From Lachnospiraceae bacterium (lineage in GTDB: Bacteria; Bacillota; Clostridia; Lachnospirales; Lachnospiraceae): a DNA stretch of 37,567 bases. This document shows, piece after piece, positions 17,151 through 25,037 of the stretch (position 1 is its first letter; each line of letters begins with the position of its first letter). Under the pieces are notes generated by a model. It did no database searches and was not told the DNA's origin. It saw nothing but the letters and a program-made list of their open reading frames with translations. The stretch covers positions 1 through 37,567 of the forward strand of contig JAFXQR010000109.1 of assembly GCA_017526985.1 (NCBI GenBank). Reading direction: 5' to 3'. The position numbers and the translations under genes were made by a program.

Positions 17151-18050
17151 ATGTACGATATCATTATCATAGGAGCCGGAACAGCCGGTCTGTCCGCAGC
17201 GATCTACGGCCTTCGTGCAGGCAAGAAAGTGCTGGTATTGGAGCAGCTGAGCTATGGCGGTCAGATCGTGAATACACCGGAGATCGAGAATTATCCGGGG
17301 ATCAAAAATATTTCGGGTTTCGATTTCGCAACCGGTCTGTATGAGCAGGCAACGGCCCTGGGGGCAGAAGTGAGATACGAGCAGGTAACGGGCATCGCGG
17401 ATGGCGCGGAGAAACAGGTGACCACTACGGAAGGAACCTATTCATGCAAGGCGATCATCATTGCGACGGGCGCTAAGAACCGTCCTTTGGGATTGGAGCG
17501 GGAAGAAGAACTGATCGGCGGAGGTGTTTCCTACTGCGCGACATGTGACGGGGCTTTTTATAAGAATCGTCCCGTGGCAGTCAACGGCGGCGGCAATACG
17601 GCACTGGAAGATGCACTGTTCTTATCCAACAGCTGCAGTAAAGTCTATCTGATCCACCGAAGGGATTCTTTCCGTGGTGAAGCAAAGCAGGTAGAACAGC
17701 TGAGAGCAAAGGAAAATGTGGAGTTTGTCTTAAATGCCACCGTAACCGCGCTGCTTGGGGAAGACCAGGTGGAAGGTGTGGAGGTAACCGATAAGATCAC
17801 CGGTGAGAAGCGTACCATGCAGGTGGACGGATTGTTTATTGCCATCGGCCAGATGCCGGAAAATGCAGTGTTTGCACCTTTGATCAAGCTGGATGAGGCG
17901 GGCTATGTGGTGGCCGGCGAGGATTGCAGGACCAATGTGGAGGGCATTTACGCAGCGGGAGACTGTCGTACCAAGACGGTGCGCCAGTTGACGACAGCAG
18001 CGGCGGATGGTGCAGTTGCAGCATTGGCGGCGTGCGCATATATTGGCTAA
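17151..18050 (+). CDS. trxB: thioredoxin reductase (NADPH)
   Basis: A 299-residue flavoprotein reducing thioredoxin with NADPH. The FAD site is IIIIGAGTAGLSAAIYGLRAG at the N-terminus. The redox pair is Cys129/Cys132 in SYCATCDGAF. The NADPH domain has GGGNTALEDALFLS and HRRDSFRG, and the second FAD motif reads GIYAAGDCR. The start MYDIIIIGAG at 17151 follows GGGAGAAATAAT; the reading frame extends upstream to 17112 but that region contains the operator-like site. It pairs with trxA immediately upstream. Confidence 0.96.
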   Translation: MYDIIIIGAGTAGLSAAIYGLRAGKKVLVLEQLSYGGQIVNTPEIENYPGIKNISGFDFATGLYEQATALGAEVRYEQVTGIADGAEKQVTTTEGTYSCKAIIIATGAKNRPLGLEREEELIGGGVSYCATCDGAFYKNRPVAVNGGGNTALEDALFLSNSCSKVYLIHRRDSFRGEAKQVEQLRAKENVEFVLNATVTALLGEDQVEGVEVTDKITGEKRTMQVDGLFIAIGQMPENAVFAPLIKLDEAGYVVAGEDCRTNVEGIYAAGDCRTKTVRQLTTAAADGAVAALAACAYIG

Positions 18051-18083
18051 ACACATCTGGAACATTTTTTAGGAACAACTACC

Positions 18084-18695
18084 ATGTCGAAAAAAGATAA
18101 AAAAGCCAAAAAAGAGAAAGAAAAGAAGAGCCAGCACAGTATAGCCAGCTTTGTAAAAGAGGAGACGAAGATCACACCGATCCCGAAAGAAGCGGCGCGA
18201 CGGTATGTGAAAGAGGAAAGTGCGGATCTGTCGGAGATGGCGTATACCGGACAAGGGCAGGAGTCAGACGATACGGATTGCCTGAAACTGGAAAACCAGC
18301 TTTGCTTTCCGCTGTATGTCTGTGCAAAGGAAGTGGTGAAACGATATCGGCCGCTGCTGGATCCCTTTGATCTGACATATACGCAGTACATTGTGATGAT
18401 GGTACTCTGGTCGGAGAAGCAGATCAATGTCAAAACTCTGGGAGAACGGCTGTATCTGGACTCCGGTACGCTCACGCCACTGCTCAAGAAACTGGAGAGC
18501 AAGGGCTATGTGAAGCGGGAACGGGCATTGCAGGATGAGCGCAATTTGAATGTGACCATCACGGAAGAAGGCGAGCGCCTGAAAATACTGCTGCAGGATG
18601 TGCCCGGTTCTATGGCGAAATGTGTATGCCTGGAGCCAAAAGAGGCGGCAGAGCTGCGCAGATTACTGGATAAGATACTGAGGGTGATAAAATGA
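18084..18695 (+). CDS. OhrR-type MarR-family redox regulator with a Lys-rich N-terminal extension
   Basis: A 203-residue protein whose residues about 66-203 match the organic-peroxide sensor OhrR: LENQLCFPLYVCAKEVVKRYRPLLDPFDLTYTQY, the winged helix LGERLYLDSGTLTPLLKKLESKGYVKRER, and RALQDERNLNVTITEEG. Cys74 aligns with the peroxidatic Cys15 of B. subtilis OhrR, and the RY and YTQY tyrosines that read its oxidation are kept. Cys66 and Cys80 are nearby extra thiols. Residues 1-60 are an unusual charged extension rich in Lys. Its 3' end overlaps ispE (ATGA). It probably represses the trxA/trxB unit through the upstream boxes; this is inference. Confidence 0.85.
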   Translation: MSKKDKKAKKEKEKKSQHSIASFVKEETKITPIPKEAARRYVKEESADLSEMAYTGQGQESDDTDCLKLENQLCFPLYVCAKEVVKRYRPLLDPFDLTYTQYIVMMVLWSEKQINVKTLGERLYLDSGTLTPLLKKLESKGYVKRERALQDERNLNVTITEEGERLKILLQDVPGSMAKCVCLEPKEAAELRRLLDKILRVIK

Positions 18696-19615
18696 AGGAA
18701 GTAACGGTAAAAGCATTTGCAAAGATCAACCTGATGCTGGATATCACGGCCAGACGGGAGGACGGTTATCATGACCTGTGCTCCGTGATGCAGGAGATCG
18801 GGCTGTATGATACAGTAGTGATCCGGACGGCACCAAAGGGCATATCTCTGAAAGTAAAGTTTGATGATGGCGTGGAACGCGGCTTCTCCCTGGTGCCGAA
18901 TGATACGAAGAATCTGGCGTATCGGGCGGCGGAGCTTCTGCTTGGTGATGCCGGGGTGAACGGTGGCGTGGAGATCACGCTGCATAAACGCATTCCGGTG
19001 GCAGCGGGTCTTGCGGGTGGCAGTACGGATGCGGCGGCAGTGCTTCGGGGCATTTGTCTGCTCTATATGCTGGATTACGATATGGAACGATTGTGTGCTC
19101 TTGGAGCGAAGCTGGGTGCGGATGTGCCGTTCTGTATTATGGGAGGCACGGCGCTGGCGGAAGGGATCGGTGAGAAACTGCAGGTGATGCCTACACCGAA
19201 AAATACATTTATTCTGTTAGCTAAACCGCCGGTGGCAGTAGGCACCAAAGAAGTATATCAGGCGTATGATCGTCTGCTGGAAGAGAATCCGCCGGCCCTT
19301 GCTGACGCGGAAAGCTTAAAAGTATTGCTTCGCAGCGGGGAGGCGAATGCGATATCGCTTGTTCCCCATTTATATAATGCATTGGCGCTGGTGACGGAGC
19401 CGCAGCACCCGGAGATTGTGGAATTGCGCGAAGCCATTCTGGAAGAAGGGGCAAAAGGGGCACTGATGAGCGGATCCGGGCCGTCGGTATTCGGGTTGTA
19501 CGATGACCCGGCCATAGCACAGCAGGCGGCAGAACGACTGCAGCAGCGTTTCCCGGAAGTTTTTGTTACCGCGGTACCGTTCTGCAGGGATCATGTGGCG
19601 CAAGAAATAGCTTGA
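18692..19615 (+). CDS. ispE: 4-diphosphocytidyl-2-C-methyl-D-erythritol kinase
   Basis: A 307-residue GHMP-family kinase that phosphorylates CDP-methylerythritol in the non-mevalonate isoprenoid pathway, which feeds undecaprenyl and other prenyl carriers. VKAFAKINLMLDITARREDGYHDL at the N-terminus carries the catalytic region, PVAAGLAGGSTDAAAVLR is the ATP-binding Gly/Ser-rich motif, and MSGSGPSVFGLYDD is the third GHMP motif. The ATG overlaps the OhrR-like stop by 4 bp, coupling isoprenoid synthesis to the redox unit. The stop codon lies inside the next promoter. Confidence 0.96.
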   Translation: MKEVTVKAFAKINLMLDITARREDGYHDLCSVMQEIGLYDTVVIRTAPKGISLKVKFDDGVERGFSLVPNDTKNLAYRAAELLLGDAGVNGGVEITLHKRIPVAAGLAGGSTDAAAVLRGICLLYMLDYDMERLCALGAKLGADVPFCIMGGTALAEGIGEKLQVMPTPKNTFILLAKPPVAVGTKEVYQAYDRLLEENPPALADAESLKVLLRSGEANAISLVPHLYNALALVTEPQHPEIVELREAILEEGAKGALMSGSGPSVFGLYDDPAIAQQAAERLQQRFPEVFVTAVPFCRDHVAQEIA

Positions 19616-19639
19616 CCGTGTGGCCTATGCGTGTATAAT
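19612..19639 (+). promoter_or_regulatory. promoter overlapping the ispE stop codon
   Basis: TTGACC at 19612-19617 includes the ispE TGA stop, and TATAAT lies at 19634-19639 with a 16-bp spacer. It would drive the gene at 19690. Confidence 0.65.
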
Positions 19640-19689
19640 AGGAAATCGACAGTCTGTTGTTTAAGCGAATATTTGGAAAGTTGGATCAT

Positions 19690-20142
19690 ATGACAAAAGA
19701 AGTATTGATCTCGATCAAAGGGCTGCAGTTTGAAGGCCCGATGGATGATCGCCATGAGCAGGTAGAATTGATCGTGGCAGGCAGTTATTATTGTAAGAAC
19801 GGTGTGCATTATCTGATGTATGACGAGCAGATGGAAGGTTTTCCGGAACCGTCCCGTACGCTCATCAAGATCGCGCCGGAGCGTGTGGAGATGTCCAAGA
19901 CCGGCGGATTTGCCGTATCCATGATCTTCATTGAGGGGCAGAAGAATATGAGCAGTTACCGGACGCCTTTCGGTAATATGATGATGGCAGTAGATACGAC
20001 CGGCATTCACATTCAGGAGACTGAGGACAGTCTGGATCTGGAGATCCTCTATCATCTGGATATGAATTACGAATTCTTCGCGGAGTGCCGCGTAGAGATC
20101 AAGGCCTGCTCCAAAGAAGCCGGGGCGGTACTCTTTAAATAA
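19690..20142 (+). CDS. DUF1934/YwiB-like beta-barrel protein
   Basis: A 150-residue protein beginning MTKEVLISIKGLQFEGPMDD, with IELIVAGSYY-like text, VHYLMYDEQMEG, TLIKIAPERVEMSKTGGF and YRTPFGNMMMAVDT, which fit the DUF1934 (YwiB-like) family of small calycin-like beta barrels. No biochemical function is established that I can name. ATG at 19690 is preferred to a TTG at 19657, since the promoter and GGAAAG site lie upstream and the family starts here. It is followed by a terminator shared with the convergent gene. Confidence 0.8.
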   Translation: MTKEVLISIKGLQFEGPMDDRHEQVELIVAGSYYCKNGVHYLMYDEQMEGFPEPSRTLIKIAPERVEMSKTGGFAVSMIFIEGQKNMSSYRTPFGNMMMAVDTTGIHIQETEDSLDLEILYHLDMNYEFFAECRVEIKACSKEAGAVLFK

Positions 20143-20148
20143 GACATT

Positions 20149-20181
20149 AAAAAACGGAACCTTGACGGTTCCGTTTTTCTT
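20149..20181. terminator. bidirectional terminator between convergent genes
   Basis: AAAAACGGAACC at about 20151-20162, a TTGAC loop and GGTTCCGTTTTT form a perfect stem with A and T tracts on either side, so it can work for the gene ending at 20142 and the minus-strand gene ending at 20194. Confidence 0.9.
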
Positions 20182-20193
20182 ATTACTTCTTAA

Positions 20194-20670
20194 TTACTTC
20201 AGGGGCTTAGCACCTGCTTTTTCCTGCATCTTTTCTACCCACTGCTTGAATTTACTCTTCTTCTTGGTTTCCTTCTGGATCTTGGTACCATGTACGCCTT
20301 TTACGCCTACCAGATACATACCGCTCACTTCAGCCTTGATCTCTTTTTTCACCGGCACCAGATCGAAGATTCCTTCGTCACAGAACATGGTCATGATCTG
20401 CGGACCGATCTTTACTTTTACCAGAGGAGCTTTCATATTTCGTGAGATCTTCGGCATTTGTGCCATTACTTCCGCCGGCAGTTTTGCATCCTTGATCTTC
20501 ATACGCTTTTTGTCGATGACCAGCAGCGATACCGTCTGTTTATTGGCTTCCACCATCGCTTTCTGTTCTTCCTGTTTTTTCTGCATCTTCTTGCCTGCAA
20601 AATACAACAGCACCATCAGCACGATGAAAATGACCAAAATGATCAGAAAAATGATCAAACCCTTACTCAT
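20194..20670 (-). CDS. N-terminally membrane-anchored protein, unknown function
   Basis: A 158-residue protein starting MSKGLIIFLIILVIFIVLMVLLYFAG, one membrane helix at residues about 4-26, followed by a Lys/Gln-rich linker and a globular domain with VSLLVIDKKRMKIKDAKLP, RNMKAPLVKVKIGPQIMTMFCDEGIFDLVPVKKE and a basic C-terminus. The domain is probably cytoplasmic. I recall similar hypothetical proteins in Lachnospiraceae but no function. An AAGGAG site lies 7 bp before the ATG, and a minus-strand promoter is at 20730-20758, so the upstream in-frame extension to 20868 is not coding. Confidence 0.85.
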   Translation of the reverse strand: MSKGLIIFLIILVIFIVLMVLLYFAGKKMQKKQEEQKAMVEANKQTVSLLVIDKKRMKIKDAKLPAEVMAQMPKISRNMKAPLVKVKIGPQIMTMFCDEGIFDLVPVKKEIKAEVSGMYLVGVKGVHGTKIQKETKKKSKFKQWVEKMQEKAGAKPLK

Positions 20671-20729
20671 ACAGATCTCCTTTACTTCATTAAAAATACA
20701 TACAAAAAAAGCACAAAACAACATTTCAA

Positions 20730-20758
20730 AGTATATCATTTCTTCGAAAACTATGCAA
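20730..20758 (-). promoter_or_regulatory. minus-strand promoter for the gene at 20194-20670
   Basis: On the minus strand TTGCAT (20758-20753) and TATACT (20735-20730) are separated by 17 bp, giving a start near 20723. The remaining AT-rich stretch from 20759 to about 21005 shows no gene that I can support. Confidence 0.65.
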
Positions 20759-21036
20759 GCACGCAAACAGAAATTCAGCATGAATCGAATGGTGAATAGG
20801 AAATATACTAACCAAAAAAACAAGAAAAAATAAGAGCAGACCTTTGTAAAAAAAGAACCCAAAGTCACCGTATGTTACATCGGAATTGCAATTAAAAAAG
20901 AACGCAGTTTTCAAACTAAAACAAGTAAAATATGAAGTGAAATACGAAGCAAAAAACAAATAACTTATTAAGGTAAATGTTCTGTAAAAGAACGGAACCG
21001 CGAAAATTTACAGTAGCGTGAAATTATAAACTATAG

Positions 21037-21042
21037 TATAAT
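21037..21042 (+). promoter_or_regulatory. minus-10 element close to the YqeG start codon
   Basis: TATAAT at 21037-21042 ends only 7 bp before the ATG at 21050, and the bases between are pyrimidine-rich with no ribosome binding site. A good minus-35 was not found at the usual distance. If this minus-10 is used, the transcript would be leaderless. Confidence 0.4.
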
Positions 21043-21049
21043 CCCACCT

Positions 21050-21577
21050 ATGAGCATATTTAAGAGATTTTATCCGGATTTTTACAGCAAAACAACTTAC
21101 AGTATTGATTTTGAAAAGTTGTATGATCGCGGCTATCGCGGTATCATTTTTGATATCGACAACACACTGGTGCCGGATGGAGCACCGGCCGATCAGTATG
21201 CCACGGAACTTTTTCAAAAACTTCGCGCGATGGGATTTCAGACCATGCTGGTATCCAATAATAAGGAGCCGCGTGTAAAAAGCTTTGCGGATGTGGTTGG
21301 CAGCGCGTATGTTTTTCGGGCAAAGAAGCCGGGAACCCAAGGATATCTGCAGGCAATCGCAAATATGGATCTGAAAAAAGAACAGGTCATCGTGATTGGC
21401 GATCAGTTTTTTTCGGATATCTGGGGAGCAAAGCGGAGCGGACTGTGTTCGATCATGGTGGAACGGATCGGTAAGGCAGAGCCACCGGAAGTGCGGTTGA
21501 AACGGGTTTTTGAATTGCCGGTCAGGATAGCGTATTTTCGAAAACATTGCAAAACCGATTACTCATTAAATGTTTAA
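21050..21577 (+). CDS. YqeG-family HAD-superfamily (IIIA) phosphatase
   Basis: A 175-residue HAD-fold protein. Motif I is IIFDIDNTLVPDG (catalytic Asp pair), motif II is MLVSNNKEPRV, the motif III lysine lies in FRAKKPG, and motif IV is VIGDQFFSDIWGAKRSG. The start MSIFKRFYPDFY matches the usual YqeG N-terminus. In Firmicutes YqeG often sits near yqeH/aroE, and its substrate is probably a phospholipid-type or small phosphate but not certain. Here it stands alone. No Shine-Dalgarno sequence precedes the ATG, unlike almost every other gene in the window. Confidence 0.92.
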   Translation: MSIFKRFYPDFYSKTTYSIDFEKLYDRGYRGIIFDIDNTLVPDGAPADQYATELFQKLRAMGFQTMLVSNNKEPRVKSFADVVGSAYVFRAKKPGTQGYLQAIANMDLKKEQVIVIGDQFFSDIWGAKRSGLCSIMVERIGKAEPPEVRLKRVFELPVRIAYFRKHCKTDYSLNV

Positions 21578-21600
21578 GTAAAATATTAATTTTTTAAGAA

Positions 21601-21631
21601 AAATGCCGGTTATAAAAACCGGCATTTTTTT
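21601..21631 (+). terminator. intrinsic terminator after the YqeG-like gene
   Basis: AAATGCCGGTT at 21601-21611 pairs with AACCGGCATTT, followed by a T-run to about 21631. Confidence 0.93.
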
Positions 21632-21744
21632 GATATGTCAACTTGACGGGGACGATGCATTTTTAGGCTGTTTGTTTATCTATTTTACCCATTAAAAATC
21701 CATGTAAAAACCTGGAAAGAGACAAAATACACAAAAAAATTTTC

Positions 21745-21773
21745 TTGACAGAAAAAATGTTTGCGTTTATGAT
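21745..21773 (+). promoter_or_regulatory. promoter of the glycan region
   Basis: TTGACA at 21745-21750 and TATGAT at 21768-21773 with a 17-bp spacer. It starts the transcription unit led by the flippase. Confidence 0.75.
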
Positions 21774-21821
21774 GTCAAGGTGTGTGTAACATTGTCTAAA
21801 GTGTTATGAGTGGGGATAGTT

Positions 21822-23135
21822 GTGAATAAGAAGGTTTCAAGCAGATCTAAAGCATCTACTTTAGTTTTGTTTGTCAAAAACTTCTGTTTGTTGTTCGCTT
21901 TCCGTGGCGTGAGCGTTCTGACAAATTTTGTAGTTACGATTTTGGCAGGCAGATCTTTAACGGTAGAACAGATGGGTGAGTACAATCTTGTATTCAGCCT
22001 GAGTAATGTTTTGGTCATCCCATTGGTCATGGGGTGCAATAACAGTTTGCTCAAAGTTTTGCCGGAGTCATCTTCCAAGGACAAAAAAGAGATCATGGGC
22101 ACAGTGTTTATCGGGAACATTGTTTTGTGCCTTGTGCTTTCTGCGGTTGGCTATGCGGTCACGCCGCTGGTCTGCCGCATTCCGAATCTTTCTCCGAATT
22201 CCTGGTATATCTCCATCGCGCTTGCGATCGCGACCAACAGCTGCATTATGATCGACACTATCCTGAAAGTGGATGAGCGATTTATCAAGCTTGGTGTCGC
22301 AAAGATCATCGGCAGTGTATTTATGCTGGCCGGATATCTGATTTCCATCGGAGTATTTCACAGGATCAGCATTTGTTCATTTATTCTCTGGAATGTTCTC
22401 GGGCAGGTTGTTGTACTGCTGGTTTCTTTGTACAAGCTGGGCGCGGTGAAATTTGTTTTCCGAAAGGATCTTATAAAGATCATCTATGGCGTAGGCGCGT
22501 TCTATATGCTGAGCTGGTTGCTTACCACCGGCTTGAATACTGCGGATATCTGCATCATTTCCGCACTTAGACCCAAGTATGAATCCGGCATCTTTAATAC
22601 CTATCAGTCCAATATCCGGACCTATTTTACAGTTTTCTATAACGACATATTTGCAGCGGTCATGCTGCCGGTACTGATCAATCACGGCACCGATCTGAAA
22701 GGTCTTGTCAGCAAAGTGATGAAGTTTATACCGGTTATATTTCTGGTACTTTCCGGCGGAACGGCAGTGCTTCTTGCGTTACTCCTGTTCGCGTACGGAG
22801 AACAGTATCCGATCATTTGGAGTTACATTCTTTTGGAGTCGGCAGGCATCGCATTCCAGGGACTGTACTATTTCTTCAATTCGCTTTTGGTGCTGGAAGG
22901 CGAGGCGGGGGCCAAAACATCCTTTGCGGTATTGGCAAAAAGTTTTGCGGTTCTTCTGATCATTACCTTTGTCGGAACAAAATTATTCGGTTTGATGGGT
23001 GGGTTTGTTTCGTTTACCGTGAATCAGGCGATCCTGGCAAGTATCCTGATCCTGAGATACTGGAAAATGCTGCAGGGCGGAGAGGAAGGACAGAAGGATT
23101 ATTCGTTGAAGGAAAATAAAAGTTATTGTTCATAG
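21822..23135 (+). CDS. polysaccharide flippase (MOP superfamily, Wzx-like)
   Basis: A 437-residue polytopic membrane protein with about 12-14 hydrophobic segments and few charged residues. The N-terminal AFRGVSVLTNFVVTILAGRSLTVEQMGEYNLVFSLSNVLVIPLVMG fits the lipid-linked oligosaccharide flippases of the polysaccharide-transport family. It would move lipid-linked glycan units across the membrane. The likely start is GTG at 21822 with GTGGGG 6 bp upstream; an in-frame GTG at 21810 is also possible. It leads a run of glycan genes behind a good promoter. Lys/Ser-rich termini are cytoplasmic. Confidence 0.85.
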   Translation: MNKKVSSRSKASTLVLFVKNFCLLFAFRGVSVLTNFVVTILAGRSLTVEQMGEYNLVFSLSNVLVIPLVMGCNNSLLKVLPESSSKDKKEIMGTVFIGNIVLCLVLSAVGYAVTPLVCRIPNLSPNSWYISIALAIATNSCIMIDTILKVDERFIKLGVAKIIGSVFMLAGYLISIGVFHRISICSFILWNVLGQVVVLLVSLYKLGAVKFVFRKDLIKIIYGVGAFYMLSWLLTTGLNTADICIISALRPKYESGIFNTYQSNIRTYFTVFYNDIFAAVMLPVLINHGTDLKGLVSKVMKFIPVIFLVLSGGTAVLLALLLFAYGEQYPIIWSYILLESAGIAFQGLYYFFNSLLVLEGEAGAKTSFAVLAKSFAVLLIITFVGTKLFGLMGGFVSFTVNQAILASILILRYWKMLQGGEEGQKDYSLKENKSYCS

Positions 23136-23227
23136 GTGGCGAAAAAGCTTTTGCCACTTGCTGCATGCGGAAACGGATCCGTATGAGGGGAAGCATAAAC
23201 AAATTTTTAAAGGGAGGGGAGTGTTAA

Positions 23228-24196
23228 ATGAGTTACATCGCAACCGGTACCGGATCGACATCGGACAATACGGTCTCGATCACACCGAATGACCAAAACG
23301 GTACCGAAAAAAGTGGTTTCTTTCGGTTGCTGCTCAGATTGATCCGAATGAAACAGTGGATCAAGAACGGATTTGTTTTTGTGCCGTTACTGTTCCTGTT
23401 TCAGATACCGGAAGTCAATCTGGTGTGGCGATGTGCATTGGGTGCGCTGATGTTTTGTATGATCAGTTCCTCTGTGTATATCATGAACGACATCGCAGAT
23501 GTCTCCAAAGACAGAAATCATCCGGTCAAAAGAAACCGACCGATCGCGTCGGGTGCAGTGCCTCTGGGGGCAGCGTTTGTATTGTGCGGGATACTCTTGA
23601 TCGTCGGAGTGACAGGCGCGGCGATGATCCGATCGGATCTTGCGTTCATTGTATCCGCATACTTTCTGATGAATGTGGCGTATTCGCTGTTCCTGAAAAA
23701 GATCATGTTCATTGATGTGTTCACGATCTCGATGGGATTCATCCTGCGACTTTGTGCGGGATACCGTATCTGCAGGATTCCTATCAGTGAGCCGAGCAAT
23801 CTGTGGTTTGTTTTCTTTGTTGCTTTTCTTACACTTTTCATCGGTGTCGGAAAGCGTTGCAGCGAGTTGAAGACTATGGGAAGCAGTTCCACCAAATCAC
23901 GCGAATCCTTAAAGGGCTGCTCCGCGGAACAGCTCAACCAGTTGATCGTAATGCTCATGGCTTGCACGATCATGTCCTATGTGATGTTTGTGTATACCAC
24001 AGGCATCAAATATCTGGTTCTGACAACGCCGCTGCTGCTTTTGGGAGTTTTCCGTTATCACTTTTTGAGCAACGGATCGGATCTTACAGGAAGTCCTGAG
24101 TTGATCGTATATAAGGACAGACCGATCCGGTGGTGTCTTGTTTTCTGGGCATTATCGCTGGCGGCGATATGCTTTGCACAGTCATATTTAATTTAA
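23228..24196 (+). CDS. UbiA-family prenyltransferase, decaprenyl-phosphate phosphoribosyltransferase-like
   Basis: A 322-residue polytopic enzyme. The first Asp-rich motif reads MNDIADVSKDRNHPVKRNRP at residues 86-105 (D88, D91/D95, H98, K101, R105), and the second region YSLFLKKIMFIDVFTISMGF followed by ILRLCAGY is the DPPR-synthase version of UbiA. The founding enzyme (mycobacterial Rv3806c) joins phosphoribose to decaprenyl phosphate, the first step to lipid-linked arabinose or ribose. Residues 1-30 are a Thr/Asn-rich extension. A strong GGGAGGGGAG site precedes the ATG. The companion epimerase genes (DprE1/DprE2-like) are not in this window. Confidence 0.85.
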   Translation: MSYIATGTGSTSDNTVSITPNDQNGTEKSGFFRLLLRLIRMKQWIKNGFVFVPLLFLFQIPEVNLVWRCALGALMFCMISSSVYIMNDIADVSKDRNHPVKRNRPIASGAVPLGAAFVLCGILLIVGVTGAAMIRSDLAFIVSAYFLMNVAYSLFLKKIMFIDVFTISMGFILRLCAGYRICRIPISEPSNLWFVFFVAFLTLFIGVGKRCSELKTMGSSSTKSRESLKGCSAEQLNQLIVMLMACTIMSYVMFVYTTGIKYLVLTTPLLLLGVFRYHFLSNGSDLTGSPELIVYKDRPIRWCLVFWALSLAAICFAQSYLI

Positions 24197-24209
24197 AAGG
24201 GAGGAGAAA

Positions 24210-25028
24210 ATGGGAAAGAAAGTAAGTATCATCATTCCGACCAAAGACAAAAATTCCAGACTTTATCTGACACTGAAATGTCTGGAACCGCAGGCAGATC
24301 AGGATACGGAAGTGCTTGTGGTGTTCGATGGTTGTACCAAGGAAACGATCGATGAGTTCAATACATTTACTTTTAATATGGACCTGAAGCCTATTATCAG
24401 TATGAAAAATGTCGGTCGTGCCGCAGCAAGAAATCTCGGGATCGAGCAGGCGACCGGGGATGTGATCATCTTTCTGGATGATGACAGACTCACAAAGGGC
24501 GACTTTATCAAAAGACATTTAAGCAGACATAACGGAGAGCCCTGCGTTGTACTGGGAGAGCGTATGGATGCAAAGGTGACGGAGTTTGAACTTCTGGATC
24601 TGATGAAGGAGAACAAACTGGAAACCGTACTTTCCTTTGTGGCAGATCACAGCAAAAAAGAATTTTACTACAACATCAAAAAGGTATTTGTCAGAAAGCC
24701 CAGAGCAAAGTACCGTTTCATGGCATTTATTACGGGAAATGTTTCCATCGACCGTTCTTTGATCTCCGAGATCCACGGATTTGATGAAGGCTTTAAGGGC
24801 TGGGGCTATGAGGATACCGATATCGGATATCGTCTGGCGCAGCTGGGAACACCGTATTATCAGGACAACAGTATCATCTGTTATCATCTGCTGCACGCGC
24901 ATGTCAAGGCGCAGAAGGCAAAAGAGGAACTGAAGAATCTGAAGTATCTGAAGCATAAGTTCCCGGATGATAAGGTGCTTGGAAGCGCGATCCGTTTTTA
25001 CACATTAAAGGCAAGGCTTGAGTTATAG
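24210..25028 (+). CDS. family 2 glycosyltransferase (first of a tandem pair)
   Basis: A 272-residue GT-A fold enzyme. VSIIIPTKDKNSRLYLTLKCLE is the nucleotide-binding start, NVGRAAARNLGIEQATGDVIIFLDDDRL includes the metal-binding DDD, and FKGWGYEDTDIGYRLAQLG is the acceptor-side ED motif as in GT2/GT7-type transferases. It would add a sugar from a nucleotide donor to a growing lipid-linked or surface glycan at the cytoplasmic face. GGGAGGAG precedes the ATG, 13 bp after the UbiA-like gene. It is a clear paralogue of the next gene. Confidence 0.93.
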   Translation: MGKKVSIIIPTKDKNSRLYLTLKCLEPQADQDTEVLVVFDGCTKETIDEFNTFTFNMDLKPIISMKNVGRAAARNLGIEQATGDVIIFLDDDRLTKGDFIKRHLSRHNGEPCVVLGERMDAKVTEFELLDLMKENKLETVLSFVADHSKKEFYYNIKKVFVRKPRAKYRFMAFITGNVSIDRSLISEIHGFDEGFKGWGYEDTDIGYRLAQLGTPYYQDNSIICYHLLHAHVKAQKAKEELKNLKYLKHKFPDDKVLGSAIRFYTLKARLEL

Positions 25029-25037
25029 GAGAGTTAT

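Noticed and set aside
21645-21660. TTGACGGGGACGATGC resembling the GGGGACGG hairpin family
   Set aside because: Only a short match and no pairing arm, so it cannot be told from chance.
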